Positions 54,568 through 63,647 are shown, counted from the first letter of the stretch. The stretch is 64,000 bases of DNA from Fictibacillus norfolkensis (GCF_014836645.1 NZ_JACSQM010000011.1:1-64000), one strand, 5' to 3'. Notes: generated by a model from the letters alone, not told the origin. Numbers and translations: made by a program.

Positions 54568-54969
54568 ATGACATCACCTCAAGGCTTGCATCATATCGAA
54601 ATGAACGTACAAAATTTGAGGAAAACGAAGGAGTTTTATGAATGGCTGCTGCCGGAATTAGGCTATTCTCTTTTTCAAGAGTGGGAAAAAGGTTTTAGCT
54701 ACAAAATGGAATCTTCGTATCTTGTTTTTGTACAAACAGATGAATTATATAATGATATACCTTTTCACCGAAAGCGTTCAGGACTTAATCACCTGGCCTT
54801 TTGGGCTAAATCACGTGCGCAAATAGAGCACCTTCGTGTACAATTGAAGAAGAAAAATATTTCCTTTTTGTATGAGGACAAGTTTCCTTTTGCAGGTGGA
54901 AAAAATCATTATGCTTTATTCTTTGAAGATCCAGATCGATTAAAAATTGAAATCGTTGCGCCGAGGTGA
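54568..54969 (+). CDS. VOC family protein
   Basis: 133 residues. It begins LHHIEMNVQNLRKTKEFYEW and closes with FEDPDRLKIEIVAP, the VOC-fold ends. It may be co-transcribed with the signal peptidase gene nine bases downstream. The substrate is unknown. Confidence 0.8.
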   Translation: MTSPQGLHHIEMNVQNLRKTKEFYEWLLPELGYSLFQEWEKGFSYKMESSYLVFVQTDELYNDIPFHRKRSGLNHLAFWAKSRAQIEHLRVQLKKKNISFLYEDKFPFAGGKNHYALFFEDPDRLKIEIVAPR

Positions 54970-54977
54970 ATGAAGAT

Positions 54978-55535
54978 ATGATAGAACAAGAAAAAGAAAC
55001 AAAGCAAAAAAATGAATGGGTAAGCTGGCTAAAGGCGATCGGCTTCGCTTTAGTCTTTGTATTTATCACAAAAGCTTATTTCTTTGCTCCATATATGGTA
55101 GAAGGTGCATCTATGTCACCTACTCTTCATGATCAAGAAAAGCTTTATGTTAATAAAATCGTTTATGCGTTTTCCGAGCCACAAAAAGGCGATATCGTCA
55201 TCATTAAAGGTGACGATAAGCGGTATGTAAAACGAGTGATAGGTTTAGAAGGGGACATTATTCAAATGAAGAGTGATGACCTTTATGTTAATAATAAAAA
55301 AGTGAAGGAATCTTATCTTCAGGAAAACAAATCGGAGGCGAAAAGCTTAGGGGTTTATCTAACAGAAGACTTTGGACCACTTAAAGTTCCAAATGGGAAA
55401 GTTTTCGTAATGGGAGATAACCGTCTTAATAGTATGGATTCACGAAACGGATTAGGTTTGATCGAAACGAAAGCAATTGAAGGTCGTTCAGAAGTCGTCA
55501 TCTATCCATTTTCAGAAATGCGTGCAACCCAATAA
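54978..55535 (+). CDS. Signal peptidase I
   Basis: 185 residues, like SipS/SipT. One N-terminal membrane anchor (AIGFALVFVFITKAYFFAPY) precedes the catalytic Ser in EGASMSPTL and the catalytic Lys in DKRYVKRVIGLEGD. GDNRLNSMDSR is the conserved C-terminal block. The ATG at 54978 has GAGGTG nine bases upstream. It removes signal peptides from exported preproteins. Spacing to the VOC gene suggests a shared transcript, and a terminator follows. Confidence 0.93.
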   Translation: MIEQEKETKQKNEWVSWLKAIGFALVFVFITKAYFFAPYMVEGASMSPTLHDQEKLYVNKIVYAFSEPQKGDIVIIKGDDKRYVKRVIGLEGDIIQMKSDDLYVNNKKVKESYLQENKSEAKSLGVYLTEDFGPLKVPNGKVFVMGDNRLNSMDSRNGLGLIETKAIEGRSEVVIYPFSEMRATQ

Positions 55536-55570
55536 CAAAAGTGCAGCCCGGCTGCGCTTTTTATTTTTTT
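55536..55570 (+). terminator. Terminator after signal peptidase gene
   Basis: AAGTGCAGC pairs with GCTGCGCTT (about 55540-55560) followed by a T-rich run. Confidence 0.75.
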
Positions 55571-55586
55571 AAAAGGAGTATGTGAG

Positions 55587-56084
55587 ATGAACCGATGCAA
55601 GTGGAGTGAAGAAAGTGAGATGCTGCAACAGTATCATGATAACGAATGGGGTCAGTATGTAGCGGGAGACAATGCATTGTTCGAGTGTTTAACACTAGAA
55701 CTATTTCAATCTGGTTTAAGCTGGAAGACCATTCTTCACAAAAGAGAGAACTTTAGAAATGCGTTTTCACAGTTTGAGATAGAAAAGGTCATGCAGTTTG
55801 GTGAAAAAGAGGTTGAAGGTTTACTAGAGGACGCTGGGATCGTCAGACATAGAAAAAAGATTGAAGCGACGATTGAAAACGCAAAGAGAGTCCACGAAAT
55901 TGTAAAAGAGTTTGGCAGTTTCGAAGAGTTTTTAAAACAACTGCCACCTGAAACAGGGGAAAAACAAAAAGTGTTGAGAAAGACATTCAAGCACGTAGGT
56001 TTAACAACGGCAGAGAGCTTTTTAGAAGCTACAGGGAGGATACAAGCCTCACACAGTGAACAATGCTTTAAGGCATCGAAATAG
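55587..56084 (+). CDS. tag: DNA-3-methyladenine glycosylase I
   Basis: 165 residues. RCKWSEE and YHDNEWG carry zinc ligands Cys4 and His17, with the other two in the C-terminal SHSEQCF. LFECLTLELFQSGLSWKTIL is the hallmark of Tag. It removes 3-methyladenine from alkylated DNA. The protein is shorter than E. coli Tag (187). RBS AAAGGAG precedes ATG 55587. Confidence 0.92.
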   Translation: MNRCKWSEESEMLQQYHDNEWGQYVAGDNALFECLTLELFQSGLSWKTILHKRENFRNAFSQFEIEKVMQFGEKEVEGLLEDAGIVRHRKKIEATIENAKRVHEIVKEFGSFEEFLKQLPPETGEKQKVLRKTFKHVGLTTAESFLEATGRIQASHSEQCFKASK

Positions 56085-56125
56085 AGTCATTTCCTATTTG
56101 TCCTGCATAAGCTAAAGCGGGAGGT

Positions 56126-56467
56126 ATGATGATGCCTTATGAGATCTATATTTCAACAACAAGAAAAAGACTAGCCCTCGTAAAAGATGGAAAAGTAATT
56201 AAACGCTATCCGATCGGCGTAGGGAAAATGCTAACACCTACACCGACCGGAACCTATACGATAATTAATAAAGCACCGAATCCAGGCGGACCGTTTGGAG
56301 TCATGTGGATGGGACTCTCACGGCCACATTACGGGATACATGGTACAGATACACCATCATCCATCGGAAAAAATGTATCCAAAGGATGTGTGCGAATGTA
56401 TAATAATCATGTTTTAGAACTATCGAAGCTTGTACCTATTGGGACTAAGGTGGTTATTAGGGCATAG
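56126..56467 (+). CDS. L,D-transpeptidase (YkuD family)
   Basis: 113 residues, with just the YkuD catalytic domain. [24 protein letters not shown] and the active-site block SKGCVRMYN (Cys) are present. It would form 3-3 cross-links or attach proteins to peptidoglycan. No signal peptide or LysM is present, so it may act in spore cortex synthesis or be exported another way. GGGAGG is followed by three in-frame ATGs (56126, 56129, 56132); the last has the best spacing. Confidence 0.88.
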   Translation: MMMPYEIYISTTRKRLALVKDGKVIKRYPIGVGKMLTPTPTGTYTIINKAPNPGGPFGVMWMGLSRPHYGIHGTDTPSSIGKNVSKGCVRMYNNHVLELSKLVPIGTKVVIRA

Positions 56468-56498
56468 AAAAAAGCTCTCAGGTTGAGAGCTTTTTTTA
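56467..56498. terminator. Bidirectional terminator between ldt and pheromone-precursor genes
   Basis: AAAGCTCTCA (56471-56480) and TGAGAGCTTT (56484-56493) form a perfect 10-bp stem with a GGT loop and T/A runs on both sides. Confidence 0.85.
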
Positions 56499-56708
56499 TG
56501 TTGGATTAGGTCCATTATCAATCATACGAATCATTTTATAGCTTCCAGCTGCAATGTTTTTAGCAGGCATTGTAGGATTAGGTCCATTGTCAATCACAAC
56601 ACTATGTTTAGTAGGATTAGGACCGTTATCGATTGTATAAGATACTCCACCAATAGCTACTACACTAAGAGCAAGAGCGAAGGAAAGTGTTAACCCTAAT
56701 TTTTTCAT
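56496..56708 (-). CDS. Secreted peptide precursor with three IDNGPNPT copies (candidate pheromone)
   Basis: 70 residues. An N-terminal hydrophobic signal (GLTLSFALALSVVAIGG) is followed by three exact copies of IDNGPNPT at residues 26-33, 39-46 and 63-70; the last is the C-terminus. The repeats use different synonymous codons (ATT/ATC, GAT/GAC, AAT/AAC, GGA/GGT, CCT/CCA, ACA/ACT), so they are old copies kept for their protein sequence. A GGTTGGAG RBS precedes the ATG. The gene starts 16 bases after the stop of an XRE-TPR regulator, in the same orientation, as in rap-phr and nprR-nprX. I infer the peptide is exported, cut and re-imported to control the regulator. Confidence 0.85.
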   Translation of the reverse strand: MKKLGLTLSFALALSVVAIGGVSYTIDNGPNPTKHSVVIDNGPNPTMPAKNIAAGSYKMIRMIDNGPNPT

Positions 56709-56724
56709 TTTTCTCCAACCTTTC

Positions 56725-57990
56725 TTATATTATATTTTTTAGAGCATTATTAGCTCTTTGATAATACTGACTTGATTTTTTATATAATGACTGATCAAAA
56801 TAGATATCAGCCAGCATTTCTGAATATTCTGCTACATATTCCCAGATGTGAAGCTTTTCAAAGTAAGGAATAACTTCCTTATATAACATTTCTACTAAAT
56901 CTTCCATGCGATCTTCAATTCTATGTTTAAGAGTCATAATATGATAGTAAACATCATCAATAACAGTAATGTCTAATACCCCAAAACATTTATCTAACCA
57001 TATTTTAGCATTTTTTATATCATTTGTAAGGTAATATTCTTTTGCTATTGTTAACATTGTACTCTTTGTTTCATTGTTTGGTACTTTCATCTTTGCATCC
57101 AAGCTTTTAAAATAATATTCTAAAGCTTTGCTGTGGTTCTTTTGATTGGAAGCAACGTAACCTAAGTTATGGTAGATAACACCATTAGTAAAATCATCAT
57201 TAAAAGTGGTGGAATATTTTAATGCTTGTTTCAAGTGAAATTCAGCCTGCTCATAATTCCCTACTCTTCGATTACTTAAACCTAATAGTATTTGACAGTC
57301 TGCAGAACGACTATAATTGTATTCTTTATCAAATATATTAATAGCTCTATAAGCATATTGACTAACAGAGGTAACTCTACATAAATAATTGTATGTTAAC
57401 GCAAGATGGTAAAATAAAACTGCGCCTTCACTTTGGGTAATTCCTGTTGTTTTTGTATTATAAAGACTTTCTGCTTCTTTAAGTAGATCTAAAGCCTTTT
57501 TGTATTCTCTTTTAATATTATAGTACATTGATAGAAAGTTAAGATAATAGAACTTTAAATCGGGGGTCATCTCGTTAAAAAAGCTTTCCGCTCTTTTTAA
57601 TTGTTTATATGAACCCTCTAAGTCTGGATTGACATTATGGACCATGTAGAACCTAGATAAGAAAAGTTCATACCTAAGTATTAAATTAGGCTCAATTACA
57701 CTTTTCATTCTGGGCTTAACAGTTTCATGAAGAAAAATCTCAGCTTTATCAAAGTTTCTATCAACCATTTGAGAGTGCCATTCATTTAGCATTTCTAGAA
57801 TCTGATCGTCATCGATATCCTCCGGCGAAATACCTAGACGTTCGCAAAGCAGGTTAATTACTTCTTCGCTTGATTTGGCATCCCCTTTCTCAATCTTGCT
57901 TAAGTAGGAAACAGAGCAAATTCCCTGTGCAAGCTCTTCCTGGGTTAGGCCTTTGGTTTTTCTATAATATCTTATTCGTTGACCGACCAT
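56725..57990 (-). CDS. XRE-family HTH regulator with TPR domain (RNPP-type peptide receptor)
   Basis: 421 residues. The N-terminal HTH (GQRIRYYRKTKGLTQEELAQ, SVSYLSKIEKGDAKSSEEVI) is the XRE DNA-binding domain. From about residue 75 to the end the chain is a series of TPR helices (for example EQAEFHLKQALKYSTTF, KALEYYFKSLDAKM). This is the layout of the NprR/PlcR/AimR receptors for re-imported peptides. A secreted repeat peptide gene follows immediately. The start is ATG 57990 with AAGGGGG upstream. Target genes are unknown; the divergent gene at 58215 is an obvious candidate. Confidence 0.88.
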   Translation of the reverse strand: MVGQRIRYYRKTKGLTQEELAQGICSVSYLSKIEKGDAKSSEEVINLLCERLGISPEDIDDDQILEMLNEWHSQMVDRNFDKAEIFLHETVKPRMKSVIEPNLILRYELFLSRFYMVHNVNPDLEGSYKQLKRAESFFNEMTPDLKFYYLNFLSMYYNIKREYKKALDLLKEAESLYNTKTTGITQSEGAVLFYHLALTYNYLCRVTSVSQYAYRAINIFDKEYNYSRSADCQILLGLSNRRVGNYEQAEFHLKQALKYSTTFNDDFTNGVIYHNLGYVASNQKNHSKALEYYFKSLDAKMKVPNNETKSTMLTIAKEYYLTNDIKNAKIWLDKCFGVLDITVIDDVYYHIMTLKHRIEDRMEDLVEMLYKEVIPYFEKLHIWEYVAEYSEMLADIYFDQSLYKKSSQYYQRANNALKNII

Positions 57991-58009
57991 AAAATCCCCC
58001 TTTCAGAAC

Positions 58010-58070
58010 TTGGGAAAATTGTCATGCAAGACCCCCACTAAACAAGTATCTATCCTACTATTTTTCCCAA
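58010..58070. promoter_or_regulatory. Inverted-repeat pair, possible regulator operator
   Basis: TTGGGAAAAT (58010-58019) and ATTTTTCCCAA (58060-58070) are inverted copies about 40 bases apart, in the divergent intergenic region between the RNPP-type regulator and the gene at 58215. Binding by the regulator is inferred from position only. Confidence 0.4.
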
Positions 58071-58214
58071 TACAGAATAAATGGAATGTCTGATAAGATA
58101 AATATAACAGAAAATACAAAGTTTTTGCTAGAAATTGATAATTTTGAAAAGAACGTTTTACATAAATCCTATGTCAGCACCGAGCCGGCGTCAAATTTGA
58201 AGGGAGAGAGTACT

Positions 58215-59117
58215 ATGGCTAAAATGTATCAATTGTCATCACGAACTGCAGAGAAGAATCAATCGCTGTATGTCTCACGTGATCCTGAAGTGGCCGGAAG
58301 TATAGTAAGAAATGAGGAAGGCGCTTTTGCCTACTCCGAAGTGTTCATGGACAAACAGAAGAATTACTGGTTCTCCAAAAAGGTAGATGATCAGTCAAGG
58401 GACCACAAGCTCTTCATCTTTGACCATAAAAATGGCTGCTTGAAATCTCAAGTTATTAAAGGACAACCCAACTTTTATGAATTCGAATCAAGTGTTGTAG
58501 TCGCTTGTGAAGGTGATGGTTCAAAAGGCTCAGTCTTAATTTTTTCTAAAGATGGCCCAGAGTTAGTAAAAGAGTGGAAAGTGAATGGCTTCCTTTGGGA
58601 AGTAGAGATGAACCAAGATGTTCTCTACATTTCTTCCTATATTGTTGAAGAAGATCAAGCGGTTCTCTACATTATCCGTAACGGTAAGAAAAAACGTATA
58701 AATTTGGGTAGCAACATGGCACCTACTGATATTTTATGTCATGAAGATCTTGTATACGTTTCAGGTGCTCCCGTTCTAAACGGCGACCCAAAGAAGATTA
58801 TGGTGTTGAATGACAAAGATAAAGTGGTTACAGAATATAAGTTATCCATCTCTCCCCGTGCTCTTTACCAAGTAGATGACCAGCTGTTAGTCTACGAATT
58901 GGATCTTGCAACGGGAAAGAGCGAACGAATCGTATACATCGATATGAAGACAGGTGAACAAAAGGAGCATGATATTCCACATTCGAAGATCGTAGAATGT
59001 ACGGATGATTCTCTGTCTTTATTAGAACAAAACAGCAAGACACTATACACGTGGGATCATTGCAAATGTTGCATTGTGAACACTCAAAAAGTAGCTGAAC
59101 AAACTAAAGTCATATAG
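58215..59117 (+). CDS. Hypothetical protein, divergent neighbour of the pheromone cassette
   Basis: 300 residues from ATG 58215, which has AGGGAGAGAG upstream. The frame is open back to ATG 58086, but that start has no ribosome site, so the extra 43 residues are doubtful. The chain shows repeated short beta-strand patterns (KLFIFDHKNG, VLIFSKDGPEL, VLYIIRNGKK, VYIDMKTGEQK) that suggest a beta-propeller. There is no signal peptide. A cysteine pair (HCKCCIV) lies near the C-terminus. No family is recognised. Its place opposite the regulator makes it a candidate quorum-sensing target. Confidence 0.65.
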   Translation: MAKMYQLSSRTAEKNQSLYVSRDPEVAGSIVRNEEGAFAYSEVFMDKQKNYWFSKKVDDQSRDHKLFIFDHKNGCLKSQVIKGQPNFYEFESSVVVACEGDGSKGSVLIFSKDGPELVKEWKVNGFLWEVEMNQDVLYISSYIVEEDQAVLYIIRNGKKKRINLGSNMAPTDILCHEDLVYVSGAPVLNGDPKKIMVLNDKDKVVTEYKLSISPRALYQVDDQLLVYELDLATGKSERIVYIDMKTGEQKEHDIPHSKIVECTDDSLSLLEQNSKTLYTWDHCKCCIVNTQKVAEQTKVI

Positions 59118-59144
59118 TTTAGTAATTTAACGTCATATAATTGT

Positions 59145-59180
59145 AGAAAAGTCCTGTATCTTAAGAGCAGGACTTTTTTT
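59145..59180 (+). terminator. Terminator after the hypothetical gene
   Basis: AAAAGTCCTG (59146-59155) and CAGGACTTTT (59167-59176) form a perfect 10-bp stem, then T residues. Confidence 0.85.
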
Positions 59181-59216
59181 TCATGTCCAGAAAATAGCTG
59201 TAAAGGGGGAATGGGT

Positions 59217-59627
59217 ATGAAATGGGAAGGTGCTAGTTGTATTTGTGTGAATGATGGAAAATTATTGATGGTTTTACAGGGAACAGCCGATGAGGAAAAG
59301 AAGTGGAGTATTCCTTCCGGAGGCAGAGAGAGAAACGAGAGTATTGAGGAATGCGGCATGCGTGAAGTGTGGGAAGAAACGGGTTATGTCGTAAAAGTTG
59401 TTAAAAAGCTACATATAAAAGAAGGTATCTCTCAAAACATACAATTTAAAGTTCACTATTTTCTAACAGATCTAGTGAGCGGTTTTTCGGTCATCCAAGA
59501 TCCGGATGGTTTAATACACGATATAAGGTGGGTATCCTTGAAAGAGTTAGAGACACTCACCTTATCCTTTCCAGAAGACCGAGAACTTTTACAAAGCTAT
59601 CTGGCACCATCAGAAAAAATAATATAG
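59217..59627 (+). CDS. NUDIX hydrolase
   Basis: 136 residues. The Nudix box (G-x5-E-x7-REVWEETGY) starts at the GGRERNE segment and is complete. These enzymes split nucleoside diphosphates linked to another group; the substrate is unknown. ATG 59217 is six to seven bases from AAAGGGGGA, and ATG 59211 touches it. A GNAT-like gene follows 47 bases later. Confidence 0.85.
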   Translation: MKWEGASCICVNDGKLLMVLQGTADEEKKWSIPSGGRERNESIEECGMREVWEETGYVVKVVKKLHIKEGISQNIQFKVHYFLTDLVSGFSVIQDPDGLIHDIRWVSLKELETLTLSFPEDRELLQSYLAPSEKII

Positions 59628-59674
59628 TGTTTGTTCACATTTTTATAAGGGAACTCTAATGGAGGAGGATGACA

Positions 59675-59977
59675 GTGAAACCGATATTCGCAGAAAAGGA
59701 AGACCTTACCCGTTTATTGGAATGGTGTAGTGACGCTCAGGAATATCAGAGAAAACTCTCTTCCTATATAGAGAATCGTGATGATACAGCCGTTGTTATC
59801 GCAGAAGGAGAGCATGAAATCGTGGCAGTCGCCTTATTAAAGGTACAGGAAACAGAGAAGAAGGGTTCCGTTTGGGTTTACGCCAAGAGTAAAGATTATC
59901 AAAACCACCCAGATCTCATGCAATTCTCACTAAGATGGTTAAGAAAACAAGGTGCAAAAGAATATACCGTTATCTAA
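59675..59977 (+). CDS. GNAT-like acetyltransferase domain protein (small)
   Basis: About 100 residues. The middle, VVIAEGEHEIVAVALLKVQE, and the end, LMQFSLRWLRKQGAKEYTVI, resemble the central part of GNAT domains, but the acetyl-CoA loop is weak, so function is doubtful. ATG 59669 overlaps the GGAGGAGG site, so GTG 59675 is preferred. It is the gene before the CorA transporter. Confidence 0.6.
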   Translation: MKPIFAEKEDLTRLLEWCSDAQEYQRKLSSYIENRDDTAVVIAEGEHEIVAVALLKVQETEKKGSVWVYAKSKDYQNHPDLMQFSLRWLRKQGAKEYTVI

Positions 59978-60015
59978 AACGATCATTATACAAAATACAA
60001 AGGATGGTTAATACT

Positions 60016-60951
60016 ATGGAAGAAACAAGTGTCTATGGTTGGAAGTGGCATCGTCATGAGTGCCACGAAGAAACAATTCATGATTTGATCGCAGATACGA
60101 AAGGCTGCAAAAATTGGCTTAGTAATATTAAAGAAGATAAAGTCAATTATTTAAGAATTGAAAAAGACAGTGACGGTGATCAAATTGTTCGTGGATCTCT
60201 TACGTATAAACAAGATCCGAAGAACCAATCTGATTTTGAGGTATTTCATTTTTATATCCGTCCCAAATCTTTAATAACAGTAGGGTTAGACCTCTCTCTT
60301 ATTCAAGGAGCTCATCGTGAAAATTGTGATCATTTGATTTTAGAAGAAAAAACACCTGTGGAAGGTTTTATCATTTTACTCGGTGAATTGGTCAATTATT
60401 TCTTGGATGGCATTGATGCATTAGAAGTGAAGCTTAAGGAACTGCAAAGGGATGTTCAAAGAAATAATCATACGAATTTATTGAACAGCATCTATGATCG
60501 ACGAATTGAGTTGATCAACTGGAGCGATTTAACACTCCCCGTTCATGAAGCGCAGATGGCCATTAAGGAAGCTTTCCTAGATGAAATTACCGAAACACGT
60601 GCATATAAGCGAATTGAAACAAGGATCGACCGAACAATTTCGCTTCTATCTCATTATAGACAAGACATCGATACTTTGTTAAACCTTGAAGAAGTTCTTT
60701 CGTCTCATCGTGGAAATGAAATTATGAAAACACTCACTGTATTTACCGTTATTTTCACTCCAGCAATGGGGCTAGGCGCAATTTGGGGTATGAACTTCAA
60801 GAATATGCCTGAGCTTGATTGGAAGCTTGGATATTTATATGCCATGTTATTAATTGTGGGCTCTACAATTGGTGTGTACGTTTGGATGAGAATGAAAGGG
60901 TGGACGGGAGATTTATTAAGAGGAAAGAAAAGCCGAAAACATTTTGACTAA
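60016..60951 (+). CDS. corA: CorA-family magnesium/cobalt transporter
   Basis: 311 residues. A long cytoplasmic N-terminal domain with coiled-coil helices precedes two C-terminal membrane helices. The signature GMN occurs in GAIWGMNFKNMPELDW, just after the first helix. It forms pentamers that import Mg2+. The ATG at 60016 has AAAGGATGG upstream; a longer frame from 59935 overlaps the previous gene and lacks a site. Confidence 0.9.
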   Translation: MEETSVYGWKWHRHECHEETIHDLIADTKGCKNWLSNIKEDKVNYLRIEKDSDGDQIVRGSLTYKQDPKNQSDFEVFHFYIRPKSLITVGLDLSLIQGAHRENCDHLILEEKTPVEGFIILLGELVNYFLDGIDALEVKLKELQRDVQRNNHTNLLNSIYDRRIELINWSDLTLPVHEAQMAIKEAFLDEITETRAYKRIETRIDRTISLLSHYRQDIDTLLNLEEVLSSHRGNEIMKTLTVFTVIFTPAMGLGAIWGMNFKNMPELDWKLGYLYAMLLIVGSTIGVYVWMRMKGWTGDLLRGKKSRKHFD

Positions 60952-61137
60952 ATAAACTTAAAATATGAACGATATATAAAAGGAAACAGGCGGATTTTGT
61001 CGAACGGTATCAATTGATAAAACGCTTGTTTTTTTATGGCGAATATTACTAGATTTCATTTTGATTTCAACCATAAAAGAACCTAAACAAACAACGAAGA
61101 GATATGAAGATTAAATGACTAACGGGAGCGGAATTAA

Positions 61138-62346
61138 ATGAAAAAACTTAGCCTAATTCTTGTTTTTTCACTGGTTATGCTTGTGAACACACAGTTTGTT
61201 CAAGCGACGGGGGAGAACACACCAGATATTAAAAGCGAAAGCGCTGTAATGATTGATGCAAAAACAGGAGATATTTTATATCAAAAAAACAGCTCGGAGC
61301 AAATGTATCCAGCAAGTATTACAAAGATCATTACAGGAATTCTGGCTATAGAATCAGGCAAGTTGGATGATTCTGTTGTTGTAAGCAGCGACGCAGTAAG
61401 AGCTGAAGGGACACGAGTTTATTTGATGGAAGGTGAGCAAGTACCACTGAAAAAGCTTGTTCAAGGCCTTTTGATCAACTCAGGTAATGATGCAGCAGTT
61501 GCGATTGCAGAATACGTGGCAGGCGACGTAGATACATTCGCTGATCAAATGAACGCGTTCGCGAAAAAAGTGGGAGCAGACAATACCCATTTTGTTAATC
61601 CGAACGGACTTTTTGATGAAGAACATTATACAACAGCTGAAGATATGGCGAAGATTACTCAATACGCGATGCAGAATGAAGAATTTCGAGAGATCGTATC
61701 AACGAAAGAATTGCCTTGGGTCGGAGAAGGCTGGGAGACGACATTAAGAAATCACCATCAGCTTTTGTGGGATTATGAGGGTACGATTGGTGTGAAGAAT
61801 GGATACGTTGATGAGTCCAAGCACACTTTAGTTACGGCAGTTTCACGCAATAATTTGGATGTGATCATCGTTACACTAAAGGCTCCTACTAGTCGAGCGG
61901 CATATTGGGACACGATGGCACTTGGGGATTATGGATTTAAGAGCTTTGAAAGACAAACATTATCTGCTGGTACAAAGATAGAAGCGTTAAACGGAAAGAC
62001 TTATCCGCTAAAAGAAGATTTGGCCGTTACCTTGCCAAAAGGAGAAGAACCGGTTCAAGAAGTGAGTTCAGATGGAGAGCTTCAACTAAAAGATTCTTCT
62101 GGACATGTGTTACTCTCACATACACTATTTAAAGAGAAGGAAAAGGAAAAAGAAGCTTCCGCAACGGTCGATAGTAAATCAGTTGAAACAGTAGATTCGA
62201 CGTTCATGCAATCAGTTGTTAAGGCAGGTATCTTCCTATACAGCGGACTGCTCCTCTTGCTCGCATTCCTAGTGATCTTAAGGATGCGGAGTCAAAAGCA
62301 CAAACATAAAAAAATGAGACAAGTTGCACGCAGTTATGTGAAATAA
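61138..62346 (+). CDS. D-alanyl-D-alanine carboxypeptidase (penicillin-binding, DacF-like)
   Basis: 402 residues. A signal peptide (to about residue 24) precedes the S60-ITK63 active site and S115-GN. The third motif is K220-NG222 where most relatives have KTG. A C-terminal helix (KAGIFLYSGLLLLLAFLVIL) and a basic tail anchor it. It trims the terminal D-Ala of peptidoglycan stems. The KNG form occurs in some family members, so activity is not excluded. A terminator follows. Confidence 0.9.
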   Translation: MKKLSLILVFSLVMLVNTQFVQATGENTPDIKSESAVMIDAKTGDILYQKNSSEQMYPASITKIITGILAIESGKLDDSVVVSSDAVRAEGTRVYLMEGEQVPLKKLVQGLLINSGNDAAVAIAEYVAGDVDTFADQMNAFAKKVGADNTHFVNPNGLFDEEHYTTAEDMAKITQYAMQNEEFREIVSTKELPWVGEGWETTLRNHHQLLWDYEGTIGVKNGYVDESKHTLVTAVSRNNLDVIIVTLKAPTSRAAYWDTMALGDYGFKSFERQTLSAGTKIEALNGKTYPLKEDLAVTLPKGEEPVQEVSSDGELQLKDSSGHVLLSHTLFKEKEKEKEASATVDSKSVETVDSTFMQSVVKAGIFLYSGLLLLLAFLVILRMRSQKHKHKKMRQVARSYVK

Positions 62347-62369
62347 AACCGTCAATAGGCGGTTTTTTT
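62345..62369 (+). terminator. Terminator after the carboxypeptidase gene
   Basis: AAACCG (62346-62351) and CGGTTT (62360-62365) with following T residues. Confidence 0.7.
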
Positions 62370-62491
62370 GCTTGTTAAAAATAGAGTGAGCTATGTAAAA
62401 CATGTTTTTCATATCAATACCTATAGGATAAAAAGCTTTTATAGTATATAATTACATTAAATTACAAAATTCGACAATTGGAGTTTCATTC

Positions 62492-63595
62492 ATGATACGT
62501 AATATTAAGCTAGCTCAGCTATTTATTGTGGGGAGTGCCTTCATTCAGGCTCTCCATCATTTTTTTATAGAACCAATAGATAATTTCTATCCATTTCTTT
62601 TCTTATTTTTAATCGGGTTTCTTCCTGCTTGGGGAGTCAACCGTATACAAGAACCATACACAAAATTGACTTTCGTTTTGTGCAGCATCTATATCGTTTC
62701 CATTTCCTACTTTTTCGTTACATATCCGATCGTGCAGGCTGCTTACTTCTTTTTGCCTGTATCTGCTCTTCTTCTAAATGATAAGCGGCTTTATTATGTT
62801 TCAAGTATAGGTGGATTAGCATCCTACCTCTTGCTATCGAACGAACCATTGAAAGACTATTTCGCATTTATCTCAATTTATGTGATTTTCTGTTCACTTT
62901 TGTTTATGGCGCAGCGAATTGTTTATCAATCTGTTGCAGAAAAAGAAGCGATTTTGCAAGGTGTGAAAGCATTCTCCTTAGCAGTTGAAGCGAAAGACGT
63001 TTATACACAAGGACATTCAAAGAGAGTGGCACTTTATGCCATGATTCTTGCCAAACATGGTCAATTCAAAAATGTAGAATGGCAAGAGCTTGAGTTGACA
63101 GCTCTCATTCATGATATCGGAAAGATTTCAACGCCAGATGCTGTTCTGTTAAAGAACGGAAAACTAACTCAAGAAGAGTACGAAATTATGAAAAAGCATC
63201 CTGTGGATGGGATGATTTTAGCAAAATCTTTCGGATATTCGGACCGAGTTTTAACAGGTATTCTGCATCATCATGAAAGATTTGATGGTCGAGGTTATCC
63301 ACATGGTTTAAAAGGAAGAGATATACCGATCTATTCGCGTATCTTAGCAGTCGCTGATTCTTTTGATGCGATGACGAGTAACCGTGCATATCGTCAGGGG
63401 ATGACACCTTGGGAAGCAAAGAAAGAGATCGAGAACCATTCAGGTAAAATGTATGATCCATTTATCGTAGAAGTGTTTGTTCGTGCTTATTACGACATGC
63501 TTTTAATCTGTGAAGACCATTCGGAAAATATTTTGATGGGTAACTCCGCGCATCGGGAGATTGCTTCTGGATTAAACGAAGGAAAAAACGGCTGA
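62492..63595 (+). CDS. HD-GYP domain membrane protein (putative c-di-GMP phosphodiesterase)
   Basis: 367 residues. About five to six N-terminal membrane helices (residues 8-150) precede an HD-GYP domain. HSKRVA, the HD pair in ALIHDIGKISTPD, ILHHHERFDGRGYP and VADSFDAMTSNRAYR are all present. The domain usually hydrolyses c-di-GMP or related cyclic dinucleotides. The membrane part has no recognised sensor. A possible substrate here is c-di-GMP; a role with other cyclic dinucleotides is not excluded. Confidence 0.88.
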   Translation: MIRNIKLAQLFIVGSAFIQALHHFFIEPIDNFYPFLFLFLIGFLPAWGVNRIQEPYTKLTFVLCSIYIVSISYFFVTYPIVQAAYFFLPVSALLLNDKRLYYVSSIGGLASYLLLSNEPLKDYFAFISIYVIFCSLLFMAQRIVYQSVAEKEAILQGVKAFSLAVEAKDVYTQGHSKRVALYAMILAKHGQFKNVEWQELELTALIHDIGKISTPDAVLLKNGKLTQEEYEIMKKHPVDGMILAKSFGYSDRVLTGILHHHERFDGRGYPHGLKGRDIPIYSRILAVADSFDAMTSNRAYRQGMTPWEAKKEIENHSGKMYDPFIVEVFVRAYYDMLLICEDHSENILMGNSAHREIASGLNEGKNG

Positions 63596-63647
63596 GACGA
63601 AGAAGATAATACAGGTAATCATTTTACATAGCAGGAGGAAAGAAAAG

